Assembly (NCBI GenBank): GCA_920105805.1 | Contig: CAKKTI010000144.1 | Coordinates: 1-45,649, forward strand | Reading direction: 5' to 3' | DNA: 45,649 nt | Source: Condylostoma magnum | Taxonomy: Eukaryota > Ciliophora > Heterotrichea > Heterotrichida > Condylostomatidae | Part shown: positions 11,311-22,904 of the stretch, piece after piece | Numbering within the stretch: position 1 is the first letter of the stretch | How the letters are laid out: every line of letters begins with the position of its first letter | Notes under the pieces: generated by a model | The model's input: only the letters and a program-made list of their open reading frames with translations | What the model was told of the DNA's origin: nothing | Databases searched by the model: none | Program-made: the position numbers and the translations under genes

Positions 11311-11943
11311 TCAACCAAACAACCCATTTTGATAACTTTTACTAATCTATGCCTCAGTATTCCTTTTGTTTTGTATAATATCCTATGCGATTTTCTCGAA
11401 CAACTTATTAATATTCTCAGCTGTCTTAGCCGATGTTTCCATCCAACTCATTCCATACTTAATAGCAAACTCTTCAGCCACCTTCCTCTCAACTCTTCTT
11501 TCTTCAACAGGAAAATCTATTTTATTCCCCACTAAATACAGGAAGCAATCCTCTTCATTCTGCCTCAATTCATTAACCCAGTACTCGCAACTCTCCAGTG
11601 ACTTAGCCGCCGTTACATCGTACGTGATTAGCGCAGCATCAGCATCCCTATAATACATCTGCAACAGCGACCTGAATCTTTCCTATCCACCCGTATCCCA
11701 TATATCCAACTTCAAGGAAGACCCGTCCCTCAGCCTCACAATCTACTACAGATACCCGCCCCCAATAGTAACTTCAAAGGCCTCTGAGAAAGTATTGTTA
11801 ACATATCGCATTGCAATCGAGGACTTGCCTACTCCTGACTCTCCTAGCAAAACCACTTTAGCGTCTAGGTTCATAGACGGTGCATTTCTATTCACCTATA
11901 ACACCTTATTCTTGTTTTACTACTTTGATCCCGAACACCCCAT
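11311..11943 (-). CDS. ARA6/Rab5b-type small GTPase, N-myristoylated
   Basis: About 210 residues (198 if TAG at 11347-11349 is the stop). G motifs are complete: GESGVGKSS (P-loop), switch I around FEVTIGGGY, WDTGGQERFRS (switch II), GNKIDF and ETSAK. The sequence between them (YVNNTFSEAFEVTIG, ENINKLFEKIA) is Rab5-like. The N-terminus MGCSGSK is a myristoylation and palmitoylation signal as in plant ARA6 and Plasmodium Rab5b, and the C-terminus lacks the usual prenylated Cys pair, which agrees with that subgroup. Switch II reads DTGGQE where most Rabs have DTAGQE; Ala to Gly there may alter GTP hydrolysis. The expected role is endosome membrane traffic. The start lies only 8 bp after the stop of the upstream WD40 gene; the internal ATG at MNLDAKVV is a less likely start. 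Confidence 0.88.
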
Positions 11944-11951
11944 ATTAATTA

Positions 11952-13400
11952 CTAAGTTTTAGGAATTCCGTACATCACACGCTTACTTTCCCTCAGTCCA
12001 AATCCTTCTCCAGCCGCTATCATTTAGTTGGAAACTGCAACGGAGGTGATAACGTTTTCTGAGCGACATAATATCTTGTTGTTTTTTTAGTCTTCAATGT
12101 CTCAAAACCTCACGGTTTTGTCTTGGCTTCCAGTTATAATAAAATTCCCAAGGAATTTTAGACTAGAAACAGGTCCTGAATGACGCCCTATTACTCTATT
12201 CAGGCTGGCATCTCCCAAATTTCACAGTCTAATCATTTTATCCTGTCCACCTGATGCTATATTCTATCCTGAAATTCCAACACTGTACACGTACCCCTAG
12301 TGTCTTCCTATAATAAAGTTATGTTATAGATCATCAGTATCCCAAATCCGCACTGTATAGTCATCACTTCCAGATACCACTATATTATCCTGTATACATA
12401 GACTATTAACCTCGTCGTCATGGAAGCCTAGACTACTGCACTGAAATGGTATACATAAATTTCATCTGCATATTTCACGATCACCACCAGCTGATACTAC
12501 ATAGTGGTTTTAAATGCATACAGAATTAACAAAACTTCTGTGGTTTCCTACAACTCTGTTATGTTTAGGCGATTTTAGGTCTCAAAGCCTCACTGCGTCA
12601 TCTGCCCCACCTGTTATTACAATATCATTTTATACACAGACTGAGTACACGACTGCGTCATGTTAGCCTATAATCTTGTTGTAGTTTTAGTTTTATAGAT
12701 TTCAAAGTCTTATAGTTTGTGTGCCTCCAGCTGATATAATATTATTGTCTTTTATACAAAGGCCCCAAATATCACCAGTATGCGCCTTTATAGCATTTGG
12801 AAGATTTGGTATTTTATCCAATTGCACTGTTTTACTCAATCTTCTTTGTCTGTAGAAATTAGCCCTACGCTGCTTTGTTTCATCATCGTCTTCTGAGCTG
12901 GAGGAAGGAGTACTGAAAAGCCTGAGTTCTTTGAAAGGTTCGTAGTATGATGGCTATCAAACTTGTATTAATTTTGCTATTTTACCGTAGAATTTAAACT
13001 AAGCATCTGCCCTGGTCTAGTAGTCTAGCTTATCTACTATTTTCTTTGCTAGTTTAGTAGATCTTACAGATTTATTAAGGTATTTGATATCACTGCGAGT
13101 TAATTAAGCTTTTAATACGACTTTTTACAAAAATTATTTGAATGGTTTTATACTCATTGATCGAATTCTGAAAAGCTGAATGAATTTTGATAGAACTTTG
13201 AATTAAACTGTGTGAGGTTTCCCTTTGATTGAGTTTAATATAATGGTATAATCATCATCAGTAAGTGTACAACTAAACATTTTGAATTCTATAATCATCT
13301 TAGTTACTTCTTCATCGTAGTTCTCTTTTAAATGTTCTATTATCCTTGATGCTTATGCATTATATTCAATGAAAAGTTGCTTTATTACTTCAGGATCCAT
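11952..13400 (-). CDS. WD40-repeat protein
   Basis: 482 residues. The N-terminal 200 residues are helical and have no family I know (MDPEVIKQLFIEYNASRI...), with a short Ser/acidic stretch (TPSSSSEDDDE). The rest is one beta-propeller of about seven repeats, each starting with a His and ending with a Trp-Asn or Trp-Asp unit: KAHTGDIWGL, GQHDAVVYSV, GNHRSFVNSV, GFHDDEVNSL, GRHQGYVYSV, GRHSGPVSSL. Many repeat Trp are TGA, for example DKTVRFWDIED. The protein scaffold role is general; the partner is unknown. It sits between DYRK (10 bp upstream) and the Rab (8 bp downstream) on the same strand. The end is GIPKT followed by TAG TAA. Confidence 0.85.
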
Positions 13401-13410
13401 TTTATTATAA

Positions 13411-14721
<1,311 letters not shown>

Positions 14722-14812
14722 ACTTGGATTTTTAGTAAAACTAAACTTGATGGATTACAGCCTATCAAAACGCTTTAAGCGTACTTTGCTATTATTACTT
14801 TTCAAGTTTCTA

Positions 14813-15580
14813 TTAGTGTTGATGCTGGCAAGTGATGGCTGTTTATTAATCTCTTGATTCGACCTCTTTCTAGGCAGTCTTTTCGTGGGCTGTTTCCTCC
14901 CCCTTTTAAAAAACAGCGCTTGGAGTTTAGGCGATGATTTTATTTATTTAGGTGATTACATTTTTTTATAATTAACCTCGATTTGCAAGTTTTGCTCGCT
15001 TTACTCTTGGAATAAATTTACTCTAAGATTGCTCCTTTTGGATTGTTTAAGACACTATTTTAGCTTGTATGATCAGTTTTTAATGCTCAGAGCAGGCTCC
15101 TCTTTTATAGATTTTTCGTCTAGCAGGTGAAATGTTCATAGATTTAGAAGTTTACTAAGGTTTGCTTTATCTTACTTGTTTCATTCTAGCGATTTCTTTG
15201 TTAGTTTTCATCTTTTACAATCCCATTTAATACAGTTTTTCAGATATTGGAGAGTTTCCTTATGTTGATTAAACTATTGATAGCTTTTTATCCCTTCTTT
15301 TGCTTAGTTTCTATGATTTTAAATTTATCTCGGGCATTGCTTATATTTCTGCAGGCAGTTAGTTTCTAACTGCAAAGTAATTATTCGTTCTTTCCTCTCA
15401 TCCACTTACGGGGGCCTTGTGCTTTATAGTTTACATACTATCTTCATTTTGCCTTGTCTGCCTTGGGCTATTTTCTCTGAATCATGATAGGTATTAATCG
15501 TAGTCAATAAAGTTTAAGCTTAAGGATGTTTGATTTTAGTTTAAGTCTTTATAATCTTAGGATTTTTATAGTAATTTCAT
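14813..15580 (-). CDS. basic, Gln/Lys-rich hypothetical protein
   Basis: 255 residues, starting MKLLQKSQDYKDLNQNQT. A possibly folded front (LSLNFIDYDQYLSWFRENS; VSGWEERTNNYFAVRNQLP; AEIQAMPEINL) is followed by a strongly basic, disordered tail (KSMNISPARRKIYKRG, RVKRAKLANRGQ) that could bind nucleic acid or microtubules (inference). No family was recognised. This frame was preferred over the in-frame upstream extension of DYRK because its codons and composition are far more natural. TAA and TAG stand side by side at the end (14810-14815). It is 91 bp upstream of DYRK on the same strand. Confidence 0.6.
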
Positions 15581-15717
15581 TGCTTACTGAATAAAGGATT
15601 TCCTGTTTTCCATTAACTTAAAATGGTAGTTAAGTAACCCATCAAATTAGCAATATAATAAGACTTTAATGTAACTTATACACAGATAGAATGATAATCT
15701 ACTTAAATAATATGAAA

Positions 15718-18156
15718 TTAACTAGCAATTATTCTTCTAGATCCCTTTAATTGATTAGACTCAGTTTGCTTACTTCTTGGCCTCTACTTCTTACCTTTAT
15801 GACTTTTCCTGAATCTAATGTTTGTAGCATAATAAGGCGATGTGAAAACTTTCTTCTATGTTATTTCCTCCGCTTTTCTTTTATTCTCTTATCTATCTGA
15901 CACACTTGAAGGTCTTGAATTAATCCCTAATACTTGATTGCTTTGACTAGAATTTAAGCCCTGTTATTCTAATGATTCCCTCAGTTGTTTCAGCCTATCA
16001 AGCCTATCTAAAGCCTAGCTGTAAATAATATCCTACAAAACTGAAAAAATATGCCTAGATGAGTTATAAGAAACATCAGTAAAGACAATGCGTCGTAATT
16101 CATGTGTTAAATTAATTGAAATATCTCGATTCTCTCTTAAATTATCAATTTCTTACTGGAGTTAGAATAATTTATTGTTTATTTCTGTACATTTAGACTT
16201 TAGTTGTACACCTAAGCCTTGGTTCTACTTCTTGAATAATTGTTTAATGTTTTCTAATGTACATCCTGAGCTTAATTTTCCGAAAATTCCTTTAGAGTCT
16301 AATTCCGATTATCAGTGAAGCCCTGCTAAAACAGCTCGTCATATTTAGCCCGGAGCTTGCATTATTTAGGAGTTACAATCAAATCTTAATTTTATTGAGT
16401 ATCTTAGGACATTATGAAATAAACATAGATTAGATATTACCACTGGATCCTCTGTAGAACGTCCTCTTCTTATAGGAGCTAAGGTTTTACGCTTCCTTGC
16501 TGGCTCTTTTCTTTTACTATTAGGTCTTTAACGTATTTTCTTAATCTAAATATCATTCTTTAAAAAATCTGATAATGAAAGGATGTTATTTTCTGAAAGA
16601 AGAGCTTCATTACATCCTTTTCATCTGCAGAGCTTAAACTGTGTAAAAATTACTGTTTTTTACGACTTTTTAGGAGACTAATTCTGCTGTTTTAACTAAA
16701 TTAGCCAATTTTTACAATACATCCCTGTTTTACATACTAATTGGTCTTTTATAATGACATATTCATAATTAAAACTTCCTTATAAGATATCAGGAAATAG
16801 TTATTTATGCAGTATAAGATTTTGCTAGTTTGTAATATAAACTTTAAATAGTTCGTTAATTTCAAACGTTGTCAAATTTCGTATATAAATCTAGTCCTTT
16901 TAGCTGTTAGAATATAAGCTGGGCCGATCAATTACATAAAAAAACTGTATTTAAGGCTAATCCCTAGGATACTGCTGATTCAAATAAGAAATAACACCCT
17001 CTTCAAGTTCATTTATATATTAGGAATGCAATAAATCAAGCACTGTTGCTATTTATAGTTAAAAAACTTAATTTTTACTAAGGAAACAATCAGCTGAAGT
17101 CTTTTACAATTTAAACTACAAAAGTTAAGTCTTATTTATTTCAATACTATTAAGCAAGTCTTCCTCAGCAGTTAGTAGATTTTAATTGATTATCTATGGC
17201 AGTGTATTATTCTAGTCATAAAAAATCAGCAAACATGCGGCTTCATATTAGAAATCTTTAAATTGCTCTATAAAAACTCTAGAAAGCCTAGTTTCCGGCT
17301 TCATTTTAATTTCTACATTTAGTTTTTATTAAATAACCTTATTACCAGCTGAATTTTCATGCAGTGCTAAAAATCTGTTTAACACCTTTTAAATTTAGTT
17401 GGAATACTAATCTAATTAAAATTTACATTTTGGTGATATGATTGTTTTTCTGGACTATTATGTAGCTGTAAGTTTATTTTTTAAGGCCTAAACATAGTCA
17501 AAATCTTCAATTGATACAAAGTTTTAAATTACAGATTTTTCATTGAATTAATCATCAATTTACCTTTTCAACACTTATATTTGTTTATTATCCCTCCCGG
17601 CTACTAAAACTCTCCCAGCACAGATCTTTTACAAAATACAGACAAATCTTTCTCATAGAATTTAACTTTTTAGCTCTTAGTTAGTGGAATCTTGTAAGAT
17701 ATCAGTTTAATAAATATTTTTAAGTGCTGAATCAGCTTCTTTCTATAGCTCTGTGATTGCATTTAGTACCCATTGCCTTACCTTATTTACTAAATTTTAC
17801 ACTTTTTCTTATAATCTGTTTTATAATCAGGCTCGCTCTTTCTCCCCTAAAGCTAGTAATCTTTCAAATAAACTTTCTATAAACTTTTTATATTTTGAGT
17901 AATCATAAGTTTCTTATTTTTTAATACCTATTAGAGACTTCTTTTAAGTGTAATCTTAATTTACCTTTGCTTTAAGGTCATATTTAGAAGAAGGTATTAA
18001 AGTTAGGAATTTTCCTACTGCTTCAAATCTAGGAATATTTTATTGTGTTAAGTTAATAGGATTGGTTTCTAGGCTTTTTTCTAATCCTATGAATAAATTG
18101 TTTAATTACCCAAATTCTTCCTCTTCCTCAAAATCTGAAAAATAATCATCCTCCAT
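15718..18156 (-). CDS. large hypothetical protein, basic C-terminus
   Basis: 812 residues. It starts with an acidic peptide (MEDDYFSDFEEEEEFG). The middle is helical with Gln-rich helices (ERAWLQNRLQEKVQNLVNKV; ADSALKNIYQTDILQD). There is a Cys/His stretch that could be a zinc site (FKLCRWKGCNEALL, then NLCLFHN). Next to it is a basic segment (RPNSKRKEPARKRKTLAPIRRGR) and the tail is again basic (KSHKGKKQRPRSKQ). Acidic start, basic patches and possible zinc site suggest a nuclear protein, but I recognise no family. It shares a 79-bp start-to-start spacer with the SEL1L-like gene. The end is RRIIAS then TAA. Confidence 0.6.
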
Positions 18157-18235
18157 TTCAAATTTAATATAAATAACCTCCAAGAAATATATTGTAATTA
18201 TATGTATAGAACTACTAAAATTGATATAATTAAAA
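18157..18235. promoter_or_regulatory. 79-bp bidirectional intergenic spacer
   Basis: The AT-rich DNA between the divergent ATGs of the 812-residue gene (minus) and the SEL1L-like gene (plus). It must hold, or overlap, both promoters and both 5' leaders. No clear TATA or other motif stands out from the AT-rich background, so the role rests on position only. Confidence 0.35.
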
Positions 18236-19972
18236 ATGATGCTTCTTTATATATCTTTAGTGCTTAATGTTATAGCTGAAAATCATTACAGACTTGCTAT
18301 AGGGTATTTGGATAACTAATTAAATAATGTTGAGGATATAATTGAGTAGTTTAAGCTGTCATATAGAAAATAAGAGAAAGATTAAGTTTCAGCATTGGAA
18401 TTTCTGGGAGAATTTTATCTATACGGAAAACCTTTTATAGATTACGAAGATATTTAGCCAATAAAAACAGATGCTAAAAAGGCTTTGTATTATTTGTATA
18501 AAGCATATAAACTTGAAAGTAAGACTGCTTTATTCCATATGCAGTTAATTCTAAAGTAAACACTATTATTTCCAAATTTTATAGAAAATTATGAAGAACT
18601 AAACTTACATAAGTACATTTATAGACTTTAAGAATTATAATAATACTAAGATTCACACGGTATTCAAATTTAAAAAGCTAATGCTTAATTCTCATGTACA
18701 TTTTCTATTTTTGTTAATCAAACTCAAACTTATTCAAGATTACCCTATCAAAACACAACTGAATGTATAGACGATCGTTAAGAAATAATACAAAATCTTT
18801 TCCCATTAGCTAAAAAGTCCATTCATTATATGAACCAAAACATTCTAAAGTAAAAACTTGTTGGTTAAATCGATAAAGAGCTAGAAAGTTATAATATAAA
18901 TCCACCCAATGCATAAACTTTAGCTTAATCAAGAGCAGATTTAGATTATATAAAACTAGCAAATGATTATATTTACGGCAATCCTGACTTAGGCACTTTT
19001 TAAGACTGGGGTACAGCTATTGAATATCTTTAAATCGCAGCTTAATAAGGATCAATTGTTGCTTTAGAGAACTTAGGGGTAATTTATTCTAATAATGATG
19101 TTTAATATTAGAATTACACAAAAGCAGTAGAGTATTTTAATCAAGCTGCTGAGATGGGTTCTCCTAGGGCAAAATGTCAACTAGGAGTTTTGTATATGGA
19201 GGGACTAGGAGTGGATAAAAATGCAACAAAATCAGTTAAATTATTCGAATAAGCTGCTTATGATGGAAATTGAAGAAGTCTGTATTATTTAGGAAAAGCT
19301 TATCAAAGCGGGGATGGAGTAGTATAAAATACCTAAAAAGCAATAATTTTGTTAGAATCAGCTTATAGTGCTGGTTACACATCTGCTGCATTTAATCTAG
19401 CTGAAATATACTATGAAAAATCTACGAAATTTAGGAATGATTACTTGAAAATTATTAGATATTTGATTGATGTTATAAGTAAAGGGGAACTAATTATGGT
19501 ATAATAGCAAGCTTTTTCTTAGTATGTTAGAGGAAATATAAAGGAAGCTTATCTGTTATATGCAGCTGGAGCGGATTTAGGAATAATAGACTGTATAATA
19601 AGTGCAGCATGGATATTATAAAACCATCCTGGTTTGTTTGGTATAGATAACACATGAGCTGTATACTAGTTTTATTCTATGGCTGCTTCTAGAGGAGAAA
19701 TAAATAACTCCTTTATTAACCTAGGAAAAGCTGAATTATTCACACAGAACTATATAAAAGCTATGCTTTATTTTAAAAATGTCTTTTATCAACCAGAATC
19801 ACTTTATTATATTGGCTATATGTATGAAAATGGATTAGGAGTATAATAAAGTTTTGATATTGCGTTGGATAAGTATTATACTTTAATTGAAAACAAAGAA
19901 TACATGCTAGGAATTATGGCTATTATAAGAGTTAAATTATCACAACTTATTCAAAAAATATTCAATTGTTAG
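18236..19972 (+). CDS. SEL1L/Hrd3-like protein with Sel1 repeats
   Basis: 578 residues. The N-terminus has a signal peptide (MMLLYISLVLNVIAE). Sel1-like helical repeats are clear from about residue 80 to the end, for example LGVLYMEGLGVDKN, YYLGKAYQSGDGV, FNLAEIYYEKS and YYIGYMYENGLGV. ER-luminal Sel1 proteins of this build (SEL1L, Hrd3) hold substrates for the HRD1 ubiquitin ligase in ER-associated degradation. A C-terminal membrane anchor is expected in Hrd3; only a short hydrophobic end is seen (YMLGIMAIIRV). Trp in GNWRSLYYLGKAY is TGA (19271-19273). The stop TAG faces the stop of the minus-strand neighbour 10 bp away. Confidence 0.78.
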
Positions 19973-19982
19973 ATAATAATTA

Positions 19983-20723
19983 CTAGTAGATACTGCATTG
20001 CCCACCACAATTCTCTCTTGGTTGAAATTAATCTCCTCTTTATTCATAAATGAGTGCAATTTACTTGTATATTCTTTCTTTTAGAGGGGAGTTTGTGAAT
20101 CAATCATCTTCCTCAGTTGATTGACTTTAATCAAAATATGCACTTTTACTATAATTTGATAAATTTACACTATCTATATCAGTATCTTCCTATTGTGTAC
20201 TTTCAGATACATTTTCAGGTGAAAAATTGTCTTGTATTGAATTAGCTTATGTATAGAGAATATATATTTTACCTTAATTTTCCTATTTAACTCTAAGAAT
20301 GTTTGCAGTAAATTCATAAGACTTAAATGTCTAATCACTTTGAACTAAACTTCATTAATCATATTCAGCATTATATATATTTTATTTAACTATCTTATCA
20401 GGTAAATTTTTTATCATGTTAATATCAAAGGAATTTTCCAGATCTTGAATATTGTTGAGCTATCTTTGATATCTTTGAACTAAAAGTTATTCCAATTATT
20501 TGCATTTCACTTATTATTGGTAGTTGGAGATAATACTAGAAGAAGTTGATGGACGAAACAGATTTTCTAGATAACTAAAATTAATAGCATATTAAAGATT
20601 GAAAACAGGTACTTCTCTATACATATCAAAATTGGATATAAGCTCAGGAATTAAAGTTTCAGGTATTTCTAAATCTTATTAAAAAAGCTTTACTATTTTC
20701 TGCCTTTTAGGAATTGTGCCCAT
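19983..20723 (-). CDS. hypothetical protein
   Basis: 246 residues starting MGTIPKRQKIVKLFQQD. The front half is helical with a Gln-rich coiled-coil-like stretch (KCKQLEQLLVQRYQRQLNN). The second half has beta-like segments (FTANILRVKQE, GKIYILYTQ) and an acidic region near the end (QSTEEDDWF). I recognise no family. The stop is TAG then TAA (19983-19985, 19980-19982). The start is 249 bp from the centrin start on the other strand. Confidence 0.55.
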
Positions 20724-20972
20724 TTTTAGTATATAATTTAACTATTTTAATAAAACAGTCTATTTTCCCGCCAATTATGCATAAAAAACCTGTTTTTACT
20801 CTTAACTTTAAAACATGCCAACTAATCTTCCATTAAAGCTATAAAATCAGTATATCTTTAAAACCACTAAATAAAACATGATTTCCCTATAATACCTATA
20901 ATGGTCCTCTTCCCAACTAAATCCCACCAACTCCTATCGAAAGTATTCATAATTCAAATAATAAAATTTAAA

Positions 20973-21473
20973 ATGGCCTCACTAAGACGACCTCCAGCCC
21001 GCGGAACCCGCAAAGGCAGAACAGAACTAACAGAGGAGCAAAAACAAGAAATAAAAGAAGCCTTTGATCTATTCGATACTGATGGATCAGGAAGTATTGA
21101 CGCTAGAGAGTTGAAAGTAGCCATGCGCGCTCTAGGCTTTGAACCTAGAAAAGAGGAAGTTAGACGCATGATTGCAGAAGTTGACAAAGACGGCTCTGGT
21201 ACAATTGAATTCCCAGAGTTTTTAGAAATGATGGCTGTAAAATTAGCTGAGAGAGATCCAAGAGAGGAAATTATGAAAGCTTTTAGATTATTTGATGATG
21301 ATGAATCAGGGAAGATTTCGTTTAAGAATTTAAAAAGAGTTGCTAGGGAGTTAGGGGAAAATATGACTGATGATGAGCTAATGGAAATGATTGAAGAAGC
21401 TGACAGGGACGGAGATGGAGAGATATCAGAAGATGAGTTTCTCAGAATTATGAAAAAGACAAATCTGTTTTAG
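20973..21473 (+). CDS. centrin
   Basis: 166 residues, the usual centrin length. A basic N-terminus ([16 protein letters not shown]) is followed by four EF-hands with loops [36 protein letters not shown] and [12 protein letters not shown]. The classic centrin end is KKTNLF. Centrin is a calcium-binding basal-body and contractile-fibre protein. An upstream in-frame ATG at 20901 exists, but the added residues do not fit the family. The stop TAG right after KKTNLF is the expected centrin end, and is strong evidence that TAG terminates here. Unlike every neighbour, the gene contains no in-frame TAA, TAG or TGA: Gln is CAA/CAG. That is probably because it is highly expressed (inference). Confidence 0.97.
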   Translation: MASLRRPPARGTRKGRTELTEEQKQEIKEAFDLFDTDGSGSIDARELKVAMRALGFEPRKEEVRRMIAEVDKDGSGTIEFPEFLEMMAVKLAERDPREEIMKAFRLFDDDESGKISFKNLKRVARELGENMTDDELMEMIEEADRDGDGEISEDEFLRIMKKTNLF

Positions 21474-21541
21474 TTTGATTATATTTTCTATTTAATTTTA
21501 GGGGTATACTGATTTTATTATTTAGCTCTTAAAAGTATTAA

Positions 21542-22568
21542 CTAACTATGCCGCCTTGGCCTCTTTTTTGGTAATTCAACCGTTGCTCTAGGTTTTGATT
21601 ACTTAAGAGAATTTAGATAGTCATTCTTAAGATAGGTATGAAGCCCATTAAACAAATCATCGCATTCTTTAGAATGCTATCCCTTACAACATTGTAGTCC
21701 TAATTAGTATTATGAGTCGTCAGTGGGTTTTGATTCGAAAACAAATTACAAAAATACTTCGAACACCTGATTATACTATTCAATGATCTACTTTTACTCC
21801 ATAACTGTTATATAATTCTTCTTATGCACTTAAAGTAACTCAAGTTGATTAGGTGTTTAGTTTATTTATTATTTGTATTTTTCAGCTAGTTTTTCAGCTA
21901 GAGTTTTATACTAATCACTATTTAATTTTCCGATTCAACTAATAGTTTTTAAATTACTCGTTAGCTTAGCTTCTTCGTTATTACTCAAGCATTCTAAAAG
22001 TTTTCTAAAGGCAAACATTAAACTCTTTATAAAATTTTGCGGGTGATAATTCTTAAATCATTTTAGTATTTAAGTAAGCTTCATCGGTTTTCGACCTTTG
22101 TTTAATTTAATCTCTTAATGTTTAGTTTTTGAAACTCCATTTCATTGTTAATTATCACCTTCTGTAGTTGCAGTCTCTCTATAATCTAAGTCATCTTATT
22201 ACTCATGTTATTGCTCATGTTATTGCTCATGTTATTGCTCATGTTATTGCTCATGTTATTGCTCATGTTATTGCTCACCTTATTGCTCACCTTATTGCTC
22301 ACCTTATTGCTCACCTTATTGCTCACCTTATTGCTCACCTTATTGCTCACCTTATTGCTCACCTTATTGCTCACCTTANNNNNNNNNNNNNNNNNNNNNN
22401 NNNNNNNNNNNNNNNNNNNNNNNNNNNNNNNNNNNNNNNNNNNNNNNNNNNNNNNNNNNNNNNNNNNNNNNNNNNNNNTTGCTCATCTTACTCCCAATTT
22501 TCAATAATTTCTAGAAAGTTTTCATAGCTAGCTTCTTCGAATTAGAAATTTACAATGTGCCCACTCAT
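21542..22568 (-). CDS. protein with EQQG/EQQH tandem repeat, interrupted by assembly gap
   Basis: The start is MSGHIVNFQFEEASYENFL at 22566-22568. After about 30 residues (WEQDEQ) the frame enters a 12-bp tandem repeat, is lost in 100 Ns, and resumes as nine EQQG and six EQQH units. It goes on through a helical, charged region (LTQILKWFKNYHPQNFIKSL; TLAEKLAEKYKQQ; IIEQYNQVFEVFLQFVFE) to a basic, NLS-like end (KKRPRRHS, then TAG). No known family. Of the repeat's three frames, the EQQ frame is the one that joins both flanks. The frame on the two sides of the Ns agrees only if the gap is a multiple of three, so 100 is a placeholder. Confidence 0.65.
22190..22490. repeat. 12-bp tandem repeat array
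   Basis: Six copies of ctcatgttattg (22202-22273) run into nine copies of ctcaccttattg (22274-22378). After the Ns there is one variant unit (ctcatcttactc) and, on the left, one decayed copy (22190-22201). The two unit types are sharply separated, as expected of recent expansion from two founder units. On the minus strand the array encodes EQQH and EQQG tetrapeptides inside the flanking gene. Confidence 0.95.
22379..22478. other. assembly gap of 100 N inside the repeat
   Basis: Exactly 100 Ns, a usual placeholder size. Both edges fall on the boundary of a 12-bp unit, so the missing part is most likely more copies and its true length a multiple of 12. Confidence 0.97.
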
Positions 22569-22904
22569 TTTATTATATACCATTTGTTACCATAGCTTAA
22601 AATTCTATCATGGAAAAATGAAGTGAAAAATGTTTTACCTACTAATTATCCTTATATATTAAGTAAAGTTATAAAATGTAGTATTAGATTAAATAATTAG
22701 AGCTTTATGAGCTAAAATAAATTCAAACGAATGGGTATTACTAGTAAAAAGGAGTTGATAATTATTTTGATATAAAAACATTAAAAAATCAACATTTCAC
22801 AATAAAATTGATTCTACGTAAGGTTTCTCTTATAATACAAAGATTTTACTACTCTCGTATTCAAAATCTTTAAAATACTAATAAGGAGGGATACTATTTT
22901 TAAA
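22569..22904. other. 336-bp intergenic region between divergent genes
   Basis: Very AT-rich DNA between the start of the EQQ-repeat gene (minus) and that of the DP-repeat membrane protein (plus). No frame looks coding, and I see no RNA gene or repeat. It is the longest clear non-coding stretch in the window and presumably carries both promoters. Confidence 0.5.

Noticed and set aside
14722-15642. An N-terminal extension of the DYRK kinase by about 300 residues
   Set aside because: The frame is open only because stops are sense codons. Another frame in the same place has much better codon and residue composition, its own ATG (15578-15580) and tandem stops, so it is a separate gene.
20901-20972. 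An upstream in-frame ATG giving centrin a 24-residue extension
   Set aside because: The added residues are hydrophobic and unlike any centrin; the ATG at 20973 gives the usual basic N-terminus and length.
22168-22527. Plus- and minus-strand ORFs made of IAHL, MLLL and SNKV repeats
   Set aside because: These are the other frames of the 12-bp repeat. Only the minus-strand EQQ frame joins credible unique sequence on both sides.
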